DNA of 64,000 nucleotides from positions 1,379,501 to 1,443,500 of the forward strand of contig JAUPFP010000027.1 in the NCBI GenBank assembly GCA_036925085.1, written 5' to 3'. The DNA is from Brachycybe producta. Taxonomy: Eukaryota > Arthropoda > Diplopoda > Playtdesmida > Andrognathidae. The position numbers and the translations under genes were made by a program. This document shows positions 19,500-29,900 of the stretch, piece by piece. Every line of letters starts with the position of its first letter. The stretch's first letter is position 1. The notes below the pieces were generated by a model, which worked only from the letters and a program-made list of their open reading frames with translations, did not search any database and was not told where the DNA came from.

Positions 19500-21289
19500 G
19501 AGGGCGGACCCTCGTTTCTGGCCACAGGTAGATAGAACATCTGTCCATCGATTACGGTGGACAGATACTCCCGGCCCTGCAGTACCACGGGTGCTAGACC
19601 CGGCAGGTACTGCACCACTGGGCTTTCGCCCGGTGGTACTCGAGCAACCTGTCCTTGGGCAACTGCCCTCGGACAGTCCTTCCTAAGGTGACCCATCTGG
19701 TTACACCGAAAGCATGGACCTAGTTGCCTACGAGTAGGACCTCCACCTCCAGCCGTTTGGCTGGAACTTGACGGGGCTGCTGTGGACTTATTTCCACCCT
19801 GGCTCTGCCGCTTCGTCTTTCTTCCCTTCTGCCCTCCGGTCTTGGCAGTAGCTCCGTCCGATTTGGACGGTGCCGCTGCCTTCACACCCGAAGAGGTAGA
19901 AGTAGACGTTGCAGAGCTCTTGGGCTTTGCCACAGCACCAGAGACCTTGGCCGCAGCCTGGGTCCCTGGTACCGTCACAGTACGGGCAGGTAACGCTCCC
20001 GCCGTAAGCATGTCGGCCTCGACCAACATTGCCTCGGTGGTAAAGTCCCTGACCGTCTCAGCTTTCGATCCCCAGAGAGGTCTGAGAATCTCCGGCTGCA
20101 GTTTCTTCTTATACCGGAGGAGTCGACAAGACTCATCCTCACCAGGAGAAACTCGTTCTGCTAGCTCAACAAAGCGCCAGTAGAACGTCTGGAGTGATTC
20201 CGCAGGCCCTTGCTTCATGGCCTCGAAACGGTCGAAACAGGCCTGAGCCTGATTCTTCGTCCCAAAGCGGTGAAGCATAGCCTGCCTCAACTCCGGCCAG
20301 GTCAGGTTCGGCTTGAACTCCACCAAACAGGCGTAATGTTCCTCAGCCGGACCATCGAGCAGGTACGTAAAGAAACTGCACCTGGCCTCATCCGTCCAGC
20401 GCTGAGCCCGAGCTTTGGCTTCGAACTGCCGGAGAAAAGGCGTAATGTCCTCTCGTCCATCATACCGTATGAACGAGTGAACTGGGTTGAAAAACCCAAA
20501 CGCCTGAATCTCCGACGGGACAGCCGGTGCAGGCGTCCACGGCGCGGTACTTACCCATCGTGGTGCCCTGCTCCGGTTCCCCGAAGTCTCAGCATCGGGT
20601 TCAGCATCCTCGGGCTCCACCAAGTGGACCCGTGGTCGCTGAACGGGCGGAGGAACTCCCCGACCGCCTCCCATAGGAGCGGTCCGAATTCCTCCACCTG
20701 GAGGCACCCGCCTGGCCGGAGCCAGCGGCACCTCCCTACCTGCACCTTCCCGGTGCACGGGCGACGGTGTGAACCGAGGTTGCGACCGATGGAGCCGCCC
20801 GATCCCTGGGGAAAGATGACCCTGCCATCGCAGTTCATCAATCCCCCTGGCAACCTCACGGAGCTCCTCCTCAGTCATTGACGCCAACCATGACGTCGTA
20901 TTCACTGAGGGTGGCCCCGGGGTCCCTACCACCTCTCCCGCTAAGGGATTACCTCCACGTCCAACAGGACGGGAGGCGGTGGAGGTTAACAGGCCGGCCA
21001 TAGGCCGTACGCCTGTCCCAGTTGGGGTCGGTGACCTCCCATCACCACCGTCTCCCGGTGCTCCACCGGAGGCAGTGTCCCGACGGTGCGTCCGCACCGT
21101 CACAAAGCCTCCAGCCGGAGGTTGGTCCGTAGAGACAATTTCTACGACACCTTCCTCCGTGGAGTCACCGGGTGCGTTCCCGCCAACAGCACCCTCGACA
21201 GGGTGCCGCCCCTCCGGCCGCCTTCCACGGCCGACGGTGCGGGAACGCAACTCCAATCCTTCCAACAAACTGCTTCCCCGACCAGACAT
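19469..21289 (-). CDS. gag: Retrotransposon Gag (capsid and zinc-knuckle nucleocapsid)
   Basis: The frame is open from 21349 but begins there with GTG; the first ATG is at 21289-21287, giving about 606 residues. A Gly/Arg/Pro-rich N-terminal part is followed by a Retrotrans_gag-type capsid core (FIRYDGREDITPFLRQFEAK through an AMLHRFGTKNQA segment and FYWRFVELAERV), then a basic, Ser/Thr-rich linker. Near the C-terminus is one CCHC zinc knuckle, CFRCNQMGHLRKDC (C-x2-C-x4-H-x4-C). The slippery site and hairpin at 19499-19454 overlap the last codons. Gag should be the major product, with protease and Pol made at lower level. Confidence 0.92.
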   Translation of the reverse strand: MSGRGSSLLEGLELRSRTVGRGRRPEGRHPVEGAVGGNAPGDSTEEGVVEIVSTDQPPAGGFVTVRTHRRDTASGGAPGDGGDGRSPTPTGTGVRPMAGLLTSTASRPVGRGGNPLAGEVVGTPGPPSVNTTSWLASMTEEELREVARGIDELRWQGHLSPGIGRLHRSQPRFTPSPVHREGAGREVPLAPARRVPPGGGIRTAPMGGGRGVPPPVQRPRVHLVEPEDAEPDAETSGNRSRAPRWVSTAPWTPAPAVPSEIQAFGFFNPVHSFIRYDGREDITPFLRQFEAKARAQRWTDEARCSFFTYLLDGPAEEHYACLVEFKPNLTWPELRQAMLHRFGTKNQAQACFDRFEAMKQGPAESLQTFYWRFVELAERVSPGEDESCRLLRYKKKLQPEILRPLWGSKAETVRDFTTEAMLVEADMLTAGALPARTVTVPGTQAAAKVSGAVAKPKSSATSTSTSSGVKAAAPSKSDGATAKTGGQKGRKTKRQSQGGNKSTAAPSSSSQTAGGGGPTRRQLGPCFRCNQMGHLRKDCPRAVAQGQVARVPPGESPVVQYLPGLAPVVLQGREYLSTVIDGQMFYLPVARNEGPPSLNRRRSLQN

Positions 21290-21388
21290 CGGGAAAACAG
21301 GGTCTTGGCCGATTTCGTCCGTGCGAACACGGGCAAAACTGGCCACCACTCGTCGGAAGAAACTCTACCGTAAAATACGGTGAATTTA

Positions 21389-22129
21389 CGGACAAAAGTC
21401 CGCAAAACACCGACAATTAACGGTAGAACCGTAAACTACCGCAGTTTCACGGACAAAAGTCCGTGTCCCACGGTAGATTTACGGTGGGGTTCCTTCTTAC
21501 CGTTTTCGACCGGTGATATACGGACAACCGTCCGTTATTCACCGTCTATTCGCGGTAAAAAGCTCTTTCACCGTCCTAGAACGGAGATACACGGACAACG
21601 GTCCGTAATCTACCGTCCACCAACGGTGAAACTGACTTCTTACCGTGTTCGAACGGTGATTCACGGACAAAAGTCCGTAATCCACCGTCTACTTACGGTA
21701 AAACTTGACCGTAACCCGGTTTCACCACGGTATCACGGACAAAGGTCCGTGTCCCACGGTATATCACCGGTAAACCTGGCCGTAGACGGGTTTCCGCCGT
21801 AGTTCCACGGACAAAAGTCCGTGCCCTACGGTGTACTTTCCGTCCACCAGACAAGCTACGGTTAAGTTGCCTTTTTACCGGGTTCTACCGGTCCTGCACG
21901 GTAAATCACCGTGCTACCGGTATACTTACGGTAAAAACAACCGTTATCCCGCGCTCGGACGGTCCTGCACGGTCAACCACCGTGCCCACCGTCGTACTTA
22001 CGGATAACCTAGGGCTTTCCCCGGTGACCACCGCGGTATCACGGACAACCGTCCGTGTCCCACGGTCCTTCACCGGACTACTACGCCCTAAGCCGCGATC
22101 GGCCGTAGTTCCGTGGACAAATGTCCACG
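21389..22129 (-). repeat. Leader array of about 71-bp units, each with a hairpin
   Basis: Between the 5' LTR and gag, palindromes of the type ACGGAC-4nt-GTCCGT start at 21389, 21449, 21520, 21591, 21663, 21734, 21806, 22040 and 22112, with variant forms GCACGGTnnnnnACCGTGC at 21896 and 21966. Most are spaced 70-74 bp apart. The palindrome is kept even where its arms differ (CGTGGACAAATGTCCACG at 22112), which suggests compensatory change. The array has no coding constraint and could affect packaging, dimerisation or translation of the genomic RNA. Confidence 0.8.
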
Positions 22130-22190
22130 CCCTACCGGCACCACACGACTCCGGTCAAACCGACCGCACAAGAGAGGCTGGTGGTAGCGC

Positions 22191-22208
22191 TACCCGGCGC
22201 CTCCACCA
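22191..22208 (-). other. Primer-binding site
   Basis: TGGTGGAGGCGCCGGGTA on the minus strand begins two bases inside the 5' LTR. It starts with TGG, complementary to the CCA end of a tRNA. I cannot assign the primer tRNA without a tRNA set. Confidence 0.7.
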
Positions 22209-22210
22209 AT

Positions 22211-23048
22211 TGTAACGACCCGACTTGGTCGCTACAATACATACGGCAAATTCGAACCAACTTACCGTCGCTTGACCTCCTTGGGACGGGTCGAAGCGCT
22301 GGCCAGCCCTCCTCTTGTACCCGTCCGTGCCACGGGTAGCGCCGGTCGGAGGTCACGTCCCTCGCCGCACGTCGTCGGACGAAAGACCGCCGAACAAGAC
22401 GAGGTAGACCCACGGTAGATCCCCGATGGATCCTACCGCGGCACCGCGCGCGAAGAACCGGCCGACAAGACGTAGAACATGCCGGACAGGACGGTGGTGG
22501 TGACGGTGAAAACTCCCCACCGGAACCCCCACCCTCCACGCGGTAACTTCCCCAGTATATTATAAGAGAATAATAAAGACACGGACACCAGTGGTTAAGA
22601 GAGTGAAAATAATATGAATAGATTTATTCACCAAGAATAAACAAAAACACTCACTATAAGTGAAGACAATATCTGCTGGTTAACAACCAGCAGAGAGGCA
22701 AATAAATAGATGCAATTAGATGATTTAAGATGAGTCTCCAGGCTAATCCAGCCAGGAGAGCAGGTCAAAGACCTCCAACCTAAAAGTTGGAGTGGCAGCC
22801 ATCTTGCCACCTGAAGAATAGTGAAGAGAGCAACACAATCCCTGTACACACATCAAAGGGTTTCACTCCACTGTCCAGTATACAATGGCCGCCGCCATTA
22901 TATACACCCCCAGGCTGCTCCACCTGGGGGAGGACAGGGACCCTTGCTGGCCATTTTGTCGTCTGCTTGGCAATGAATTTGACAAGTGCCTAGCAGACGA
23001 CATGGGATTTAGTTCTGCACCAAAAAGGAGCAGAACTGGGTCGTCACA
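22211..23048 (-). repeat. LTR (5' LTR in element orientation)
   Basis: 838 bp; by eye the same sequence as 9965-10802. This copy drives transcription: TATA-like box at 22906-22898, AATAAA at 22628-22623. Confidence 0.95.
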
Positions 23049-23100
23049 ACTATAACCTAGGTTACTGTAACTGTAGTTAATTTTTGTAGTGGATGTAGTG
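23049..23100. repeat. Target duplication ACTA and right part of split family-E MITE
   Basis: ACTA at 23049-23052 repeats 9961-9964. The following GTTACTGTAACTGTAGTTAA and TTTTTGTAGTGG continue the family-E repeat interrupted by the LTR element (compare 8100-8138). Confidence 0.7.
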
Positions 23101-23927
23101 GATTTTTTTTTAGTAAAATCCAGAAATTTAACCAAAAGTACCAAAATCAGCTTTTCATGAAACATATTAAAATGTTGACAGAAATTTCTCAGTTAATTTA
23201 AAACTCCAATATTTATTATTGATTTTTGTATTATCCCTTTCTATGGTTTTTTTTTCATTCCGACGTTAAAAATATTTTTTAAAAAAAAGGAAATAACTTT
23301 TTCTTCTTTATGATGGTGGTTTTTTTTTGTATAAATATAGGTTTTGAAGTATTTTATTTTCATTTTGCACCTGTTTTACAAAGTGACATTTGAACATAAG
23401 AAAGACATTTACTTTTTATTTTTGAGGGTTTTTCGAGGTGTTGTAAGTCTCTCTCTCTATAGTAAATGCTAAAAATAAACATTAGTTCAGTGTACAAATG
23501 ATGCTTTGAAGCAATTATTTGAACATTTTGCCACATATATAAGCACCCCCATCCTCTCTTTATCATTATCATTGTAGTGCCAGTTACAAGTTACTTTTTT
23601 TATGTTTTTTTCTTAGGTCATTACATTGATTTCTAGACAACAACAACAACAACAACAAGAATAGATGATAAAGAATATAATAGCAACAAGAATGCAAATA
23701 TGAAGAAATGGTAAAACATGTCTTGGAAGATGTCACCATATTATTCGTCTTTAGTGTGTTGTCGTCGTCGTCGATGTTGTTGTTTTTATACTTGAAAGAA
23801 TAACTATCTCTCTGCCCCCCCCCCCCCCGATATCAGGTTTCTGTAGTATCAGTTTTTCAACAAATATTGTTTTCCTCTATTAATAATAATGAGTTTGTGA
23901 TCATTTTTTTATTTTTTCGTTGTAGGT
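23101..23927. other. Spacer upstream of myosin, simple repeats
   Basis: Contains a (CAA)n run near 23640, a (GTC)n run near 23762 and a C-run near 23817. A 3' splice site at about 23928 (TTGTAG) suggests a 5' untranslated exon joined upstream, but its partner exon and promoter are not identified. Confidence 0.45.
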
Positions 23928-23962
23928 TTTAAACCCTGGGCTTCCTCTTTGAGGTTGAAGCT

Positions 23963-26900
23963 ATGTGTAGTCGGACTGTACTCAGTCTGGACCAAGAAGT
24001 AGGCGTTTGTGATGCCCTTCTATTGGAACCGGTCTCTGAAGACAACTTCATTTCTAATCTGTATCAACGCTTCAAAAGAGATCAGATTTATGTGAGTCAC
24101 TCACTCTACTAACTAAAATTTCATTTATTTCTTCGGATTTTAGATCTACTTTACACTTGAACTAAATTGCATTCAAGTTAATTGAGTTTACTTGAATTAT
24201 GATGTGGAGTTCAGACAGTTAAGGTGGTTTTAAAGCTGGTAAACGCTTCTCCGAACTCTTATTCTGTCTTTCAGGTTACAAAAATGAAGAGGAACTTAAA
24301 TGTGTTTTAGAAAACTAGAAGGGTAGCTCAATCACTTAAGCGAAACAACGCTTAGTCCTAGACTTTTTTTAAATAGAATTTAAAAGTTTAATTTGAAATA
24401 TGTCAACATGAAAAAAAAGCCTTTAAGGGCTTGAGCTAACCTTCTAGTTTCTAAAACATTTTCTAGTTTTTAAAACAGATTCTAATTTATTTTAATTTTG
24501 CTCTTCTGAAAGACAGAATAATTCATAATTTTATTGAAATTAAATCAATATTTTAGTACACTTAATTTTATTTAAGTACACAGTTAATCACTTTTAAATA
24601 TTTAACTTGAATATATTGAGATGTTAACTGAATTGAATGTGTTTTTAGTTCTTATAATATAAACGAGGGGGAGCTTACAGTAGCAGTAGAACATGTTTAT
24701 TATTTAAAGGTGTTTTATTTATAAGGTGTATACTAAGTGCATTACAAAAGTGACATTGTTGTTTATTTTAAACAAAGACAAAACATTGTTTAAATTTTTT
24801 TTTGTGTGTGTTTTTCTATTGGAAAAAAAAATTCCACGGTTTAAAACTTTGAAAGTTAAAAAAGAATAATATAATTTGCTTTGTTTTGTTTTTTGTCTTT
24901 TGCCGTTTGTTCGTTTAAAAAGTCCTTCTTCTTCTTCTTCATGAGTTAACTGAGTTCTTGGCAAGAGAATCTGAACAGAATAAATGGAGCCTACTTCCTA
25001 ATGGCCCAATGTGTCACTGGATTTTTTTTTGTTTTACATTTACAATATATATACAATTTCATAGATGGAGTTCTCAAAGAGTGGCCCCCAAGTCCAAGAC
25101 TTTTAGTTTTTAGCAACTTCAGCATTTCAAAACTTTTAGATTTTCTATTATTCTCTTTGAAGGAATATGTCCAGTTGCCTCATTGAGTTTTATGAATAAA
25201 ACTTGAAGTACTTGCTTTTTTTTTCTCTAGTTTTTGGAGCAACTGATCAACTTGGTATAAATGAAATGTATGAGTATTTACTCAAACTGGAAGAACTTTC
25301 TCATGTTATAAGCATTTGCTTAAACTGATACTCCCGTTTTGGTATGGCAACTACTGTATATTCATATGAAAATTGAGCAAATACAGTAAGTTCTCTCAAC
25401 TTACTTGGCATTGCTAGTGTAAACCGCATCTGCATATCTACAAATTGGTGTAATTTGAATCGGTGTAAGTCGATGACTTACTGTACTTATTTTTTGAAAA
25501 TCTACTCTTGCTTTTTGTTGAGTAACTACTCTTGAGTAAATGCTCAACTTTGTTAATACCACCCAGTGTCTAGTCCATGAACTAGGCTTACAATTCTATG
25601 GTATGAAAAATGCCCACGGGTGTAGTTGTTGGCCTCATGAGCCTGGTTGACTTTGTAGGCGTTATGGATCTGGTGAGCTTTATAAACGCTTAGCCCAATG
25701 GGCCTTGTTGGGTCACATGGACCTTATCAGTTTCGTGAACTGTGTTCATTGTAAAGTTTTGTCATTTTGTGTTCGGATTTCTTTTCCAAAATGTAGGTCT
25801 TTACTTCTTATCTTAAAGATTGGTTAATAGTTATCCTTGGTTTAAAGATGGTTTCCATGACTACATGTAACACAGACAGAAAACTATTGTTTAGCAAAAA
25901 GAAAATTATATTAAAACATTATTTAATGGTGGTTGTTACAATTGTTCAAATGTTTGAAACTTAGAGAAAGGTTACAAATAATTTATGATTATTTTCTATT
26001 AAGTTTCGTTTTTTGAAACAGTTGGTGTTAAATGAATATTTATAGGATATTTTTTTTGGGGGGGGGGGGGGTGGTCCTTTTCAAATGGTGAGCAATGAAG
26101 AGAAAGACTATTTTTTTATATTGCAAAAAATTGGAAGGAAAGGGTTACTTAAAGATCAACAATTTCTTCTTCTTTTCTAGTATATAATATACATTATAAG
26201 AAAGGGAAGCAAGCAGCACACACTTGAAACACAATTCTCAATTTCTCCATGATAGATAAATTTGGAAGGTTGCCCGAGTTTATAGCAATTTTTTGCTTCT
26301 TCGCTTTCTTTTATTTGTCTCAATGGTTACATAGATATATATAGAGAGAGAGAACAGTAGTAGTATAGGGACATAGTCTCAGACACTTATTATTGAGGCT
26401 TCGGATTTTTATGAAAAATCAAGCAAATGTTTCTCAATTTGTGGCTCCAAAGAGCCAATTGTGAAGTAACAAATCCCGTTTATATCAACCAACAATTGGT
26501 TTTTTTTAATGAAAAACATTAGTTAGAGGCTAGAACTTTAGTTAACAACTGATAGTTCCAACTTGCCAGACACCTACCCTCTAACCCCAACCCTTTCTGA
26601 GTAGAAAAGGCATAATTGTTGGTTGAATCTAATGATGTTGATTACTTCACAATAATTGACCCATGGGCCACAAATTGTGAAATATTTGCTTTTGATATTT
26701 GCATAAAAATCCGGGTCAGGGTTTTTTTCAAAGATTTTTTTTTCTGTAAAGCCCAGATGTGGTTCTCACAGAACATTTTTTTTATTCTTCAGAATATTGT
26801 TACTCAAGTGATGTATTTGATTCTAATCAATTGTGAATTAGTGTTTCTTTTTAGGGTAACCCAGACAATCATTTTGTGGCCAAATTTTCATGTCTAGAAA

Positions 26901-29900
26901 AGTAGAAAGAGTTTCTTTCTTTCTTCATTTTTTTTGCCTTTGGCTCATAACAACATAAATTGAAATAGAAATATTTCATATTTAGTAGGCATAACCACCT
27001 CTCATTAATTATCATCAAACTTAATTAGCTGCTCAACTGGTTTCTTTAGTTTCAGACGAAATGTTAAATGGACATTTAAATGATAATTCCATTTTAATCA
27101 GTGTTGAAAAAAAGTCATTTGTCAAGAAAATGAATCACTGTAATTAGGTTACTTTTTAAAGTAATTAGTAATTCACCAAAATTTTATCTCCCCATAATAA
27201 TGAAAAATTAAAAAAAGTTTAATTTACCTTTTAAATTAATTTTGTTTTTTTATATTTTTGTTCTCGAACTACTCAGAACTTGCATTAACTAATCCTAATT
27301 AGACTAATATGCATTTAACTAATTTGTAATGTTTTTACATTTGATAATGCTACATTTTTTCTATGTAACCTGATTTGTAATTAGAAAGTAATTGAAATGA
27401 TTTTACGAATTCAGTAATTGTAGTTATTATAATGGGGTAATTAGTAATTGAAATTAATTACTTTGAAAATTAATTTATCCCAACACTTTAATTTAACTGA
27501 GAAAAACGTTTTGCACAACTTTGTAGGTTTTATTAGTATTTCTTCTTTTCAACTTTAAGGTCGGGTACACACGATCAATTCTGGCTCATCCATCTTGTCT
27601 TTACAAAGCTCAAATTTGATTGTGTATGTGTTGGATTTTTGTTAATTCAATTGAATTTTTTTATTGATCTTCAATATTGACTTAAATGATCATCTACTCT
27701 GCCAGATTCTCACTTCAGTGTCGTCAGTTAAAATGGATGGTTGTATAAGCGTCGATTGACAGGCTTTGTAGCGTGAGAAAATAGTACAAAAGACTTATTT
27801 GTTGAAATCCTAACGTTTCCAATGATGGAAAAATAATCAATTAGTTTTAAAAAATAGATAAATAGATAGAAATGGTAAGAATATCTGTGGTGATTTTGAG
27901 AAAGATAGACAATATAACCAATGAGTAACATGCCAGAATTGACAAACCATAGTGCCAATGCAACCAATGCAATTTATATGATATAATATATAGTAAGTAA
28001 TGCTTACAGAAGAGTACATCTCACTATTACAATTGAATTTCACTTTTCAGCTTGAATAGAATTCTAGTTTAATTATAATTTTACAAAGTTCCTTTTTGTG
28101 TGTGTGAATGCAAGTGCAAAATTCACAATTTTTTCTTTCCCTTCTTATTTTTTCTCCCCTTAAATGTATGCATGGCAGGGGAGGGTACGGTTTTGGTTAA
28201 GAAGAGTCTTTTTTTTTTCAACATTCAATATTCCAGTATTCTTCTTCTTCTTAACAGTATATTTTTCAATAAATTAGCTGTCATTTGTGATGTGGGTTAA
28301 TTAGCCAATGTTCAGTGCATCTCATTAAAAGTGATACAATTCATTTGATGGAGAATTTCACGGCACTCATTCCTCCACCCTACTTCCCCCTCCCCCACAC
28401 ACACACATACTGGTGTATAAGTAATATATTCCATCTTGAGAGACACACATGTTACTACTTAGGATACATGGATGATGATGATGATACACTTCCCCCCATT
28501 ACTCTAATATACATATATAAATATACTCATAATATGTGTAATGTGATTTTTTCTTAGTTTTGGCCCGCCATATATATTAAAACCCCATTTTTTTTGTGTT
28601 GCAAAAAAATAGACCTACATTGGCAACATGGTTGTATCAGTTAACCCTTACAAACGATTGGCCATCTACACTCCGGAAGTCATTGAAGCCTATCAAACAC
28701 ATAACATGTACCAACTTCCACCCCACATGTGAGTATTTGTTATTTCTTATATACATTCTAAGGCCCTTGGCCACACACAGACTACTTTTTTGGTGGTCGC
28801 GATTTTGATTGCAAAATCTGGTTAAGTTGTCACCTGTGTTGTGTGTCAAGGTCCAGCTTCTTTTCATATAACAATACATTGCAGCAGCCACAGCCTAGCC
28901 AGTACCTGCTGCAATAATTTGCAGTTCGAAAAATCGACCACCAAATGTGGTCTGTGTGTGTGTGTCATAACCCTAAATGATAAGAATTCTAAAAAAAATT
29001 TGTTAACCCTTCTGACGTCACAAGATCTTATCTTATGGTGAGGAAGCTATAAACTTTGATGATATTGTTTTCCAAGATGGTTTTTTATATTTATATTTTG
29101 CGGCGGAAATGGTTGTCAGTTGGTTGTGAATGATGGATGAATTTGGATGTTGTTGTTGTTGTTCTAATGATGTTGTTATTTTGATGCCAATTTGTAATTT
29201 TAGATATGCATTGGCAGACAATGCTTACCAATCGATGAAAGCTAAAAATCAGGATCAGTGTCTGATAATCTGTGGTGAAAGTGGTGCTGGCAAAACAGGT
29301 AAACTTTTATTTACTTATTACTTGTGTAGGATATAATGTTACTTGAAGTTTTATTTTTAAATAATTAATTAATTATTGATTTATTTTGATATTTTTAATT
29401 GGATGATCTTTTCTTTTAATTATTCTAGAAGCCAGTAAGCTCATTATGCAATACATTGCCACTGATATTCATCAGGAAACTTTGAATTCCATCAGGAATC
29501 AACTAATACAATCGAATCCTATTTTAGAAGGTTTTATTTTTTCTTCCTATACTTAATGTTATTTTTAGGCAGGGTTTGTAAACTAAAGTGAGTTTTACTG
29601 TTCCTTCAGACCAGGTCCCTTTCCTCAATGGGGCCCAAATGACAACCATATAATAATAATAGTTTTTACAAATTATTGTAACGTTTAAGCTTTAAGCGCT
29701 TTAAACCACTTTTGTTACAATTTTGTACGAATTTTCTAATTATTAAAAGTTACAAATTTCAAATTAAAATTACATAACATCACAAAAGGTGTAGAAAAGA
29801 AAAACATTGAAGGAAGGGGGGCGGGCGGGTCCTGCCAAAATATGTAAACCAGGGCCTTGCGTATACTCTTGTTACGGCCCTGTTTTAGACATTCAAATGT

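Larger units (their letters stand above)
9965..23048 (-). mobile_element. Complete Ty3/Gypsy-type LTR retrotransposon (13.1 kb)
   Basis: Two 838-bp LTRs in direct orientation bound an interior carrying, on the minus strand, gag, protease, then reverse transcriptase, RNase H and integrase in Ty3/Gypsy order, and a large fourth ORF. By eye the two LTRs are identical, and a 4-bp ACTA duplication flanks the element, so the insertion is young. It landed inside an older family-E MITE. Its GC-rich, CpG-rich composition is unlike the AT-rich host sequence. The interior also shows a primer-binding site next to the 5' LTR, a polypurine tract next to the 3' LTR, a frameshift signal at the gag end, a candidate intron and two tandem-repeat arrays. 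None of the four reading frames is interrupted by a stop apart from the frame changes between ORFs. Confidence 0.95.

Noticed and set aside
19068..21405. Plus-strand and alternative-frame ORFs across the retrotransposon (for example 20210-20881, 15334-16206)
   Set aside because: They are antisense or out-of-frame shadows of gag, pro and pol in GC-rich sequence, with no motifs of their own.
26051..26075. G-run as functional quadruplex
   Set aside because: Simple homopolymer runs (also at 4078, 23817, 43819, 51327) are scattered in the AT-rich spacer and introns, with no consistent position relative to genes.
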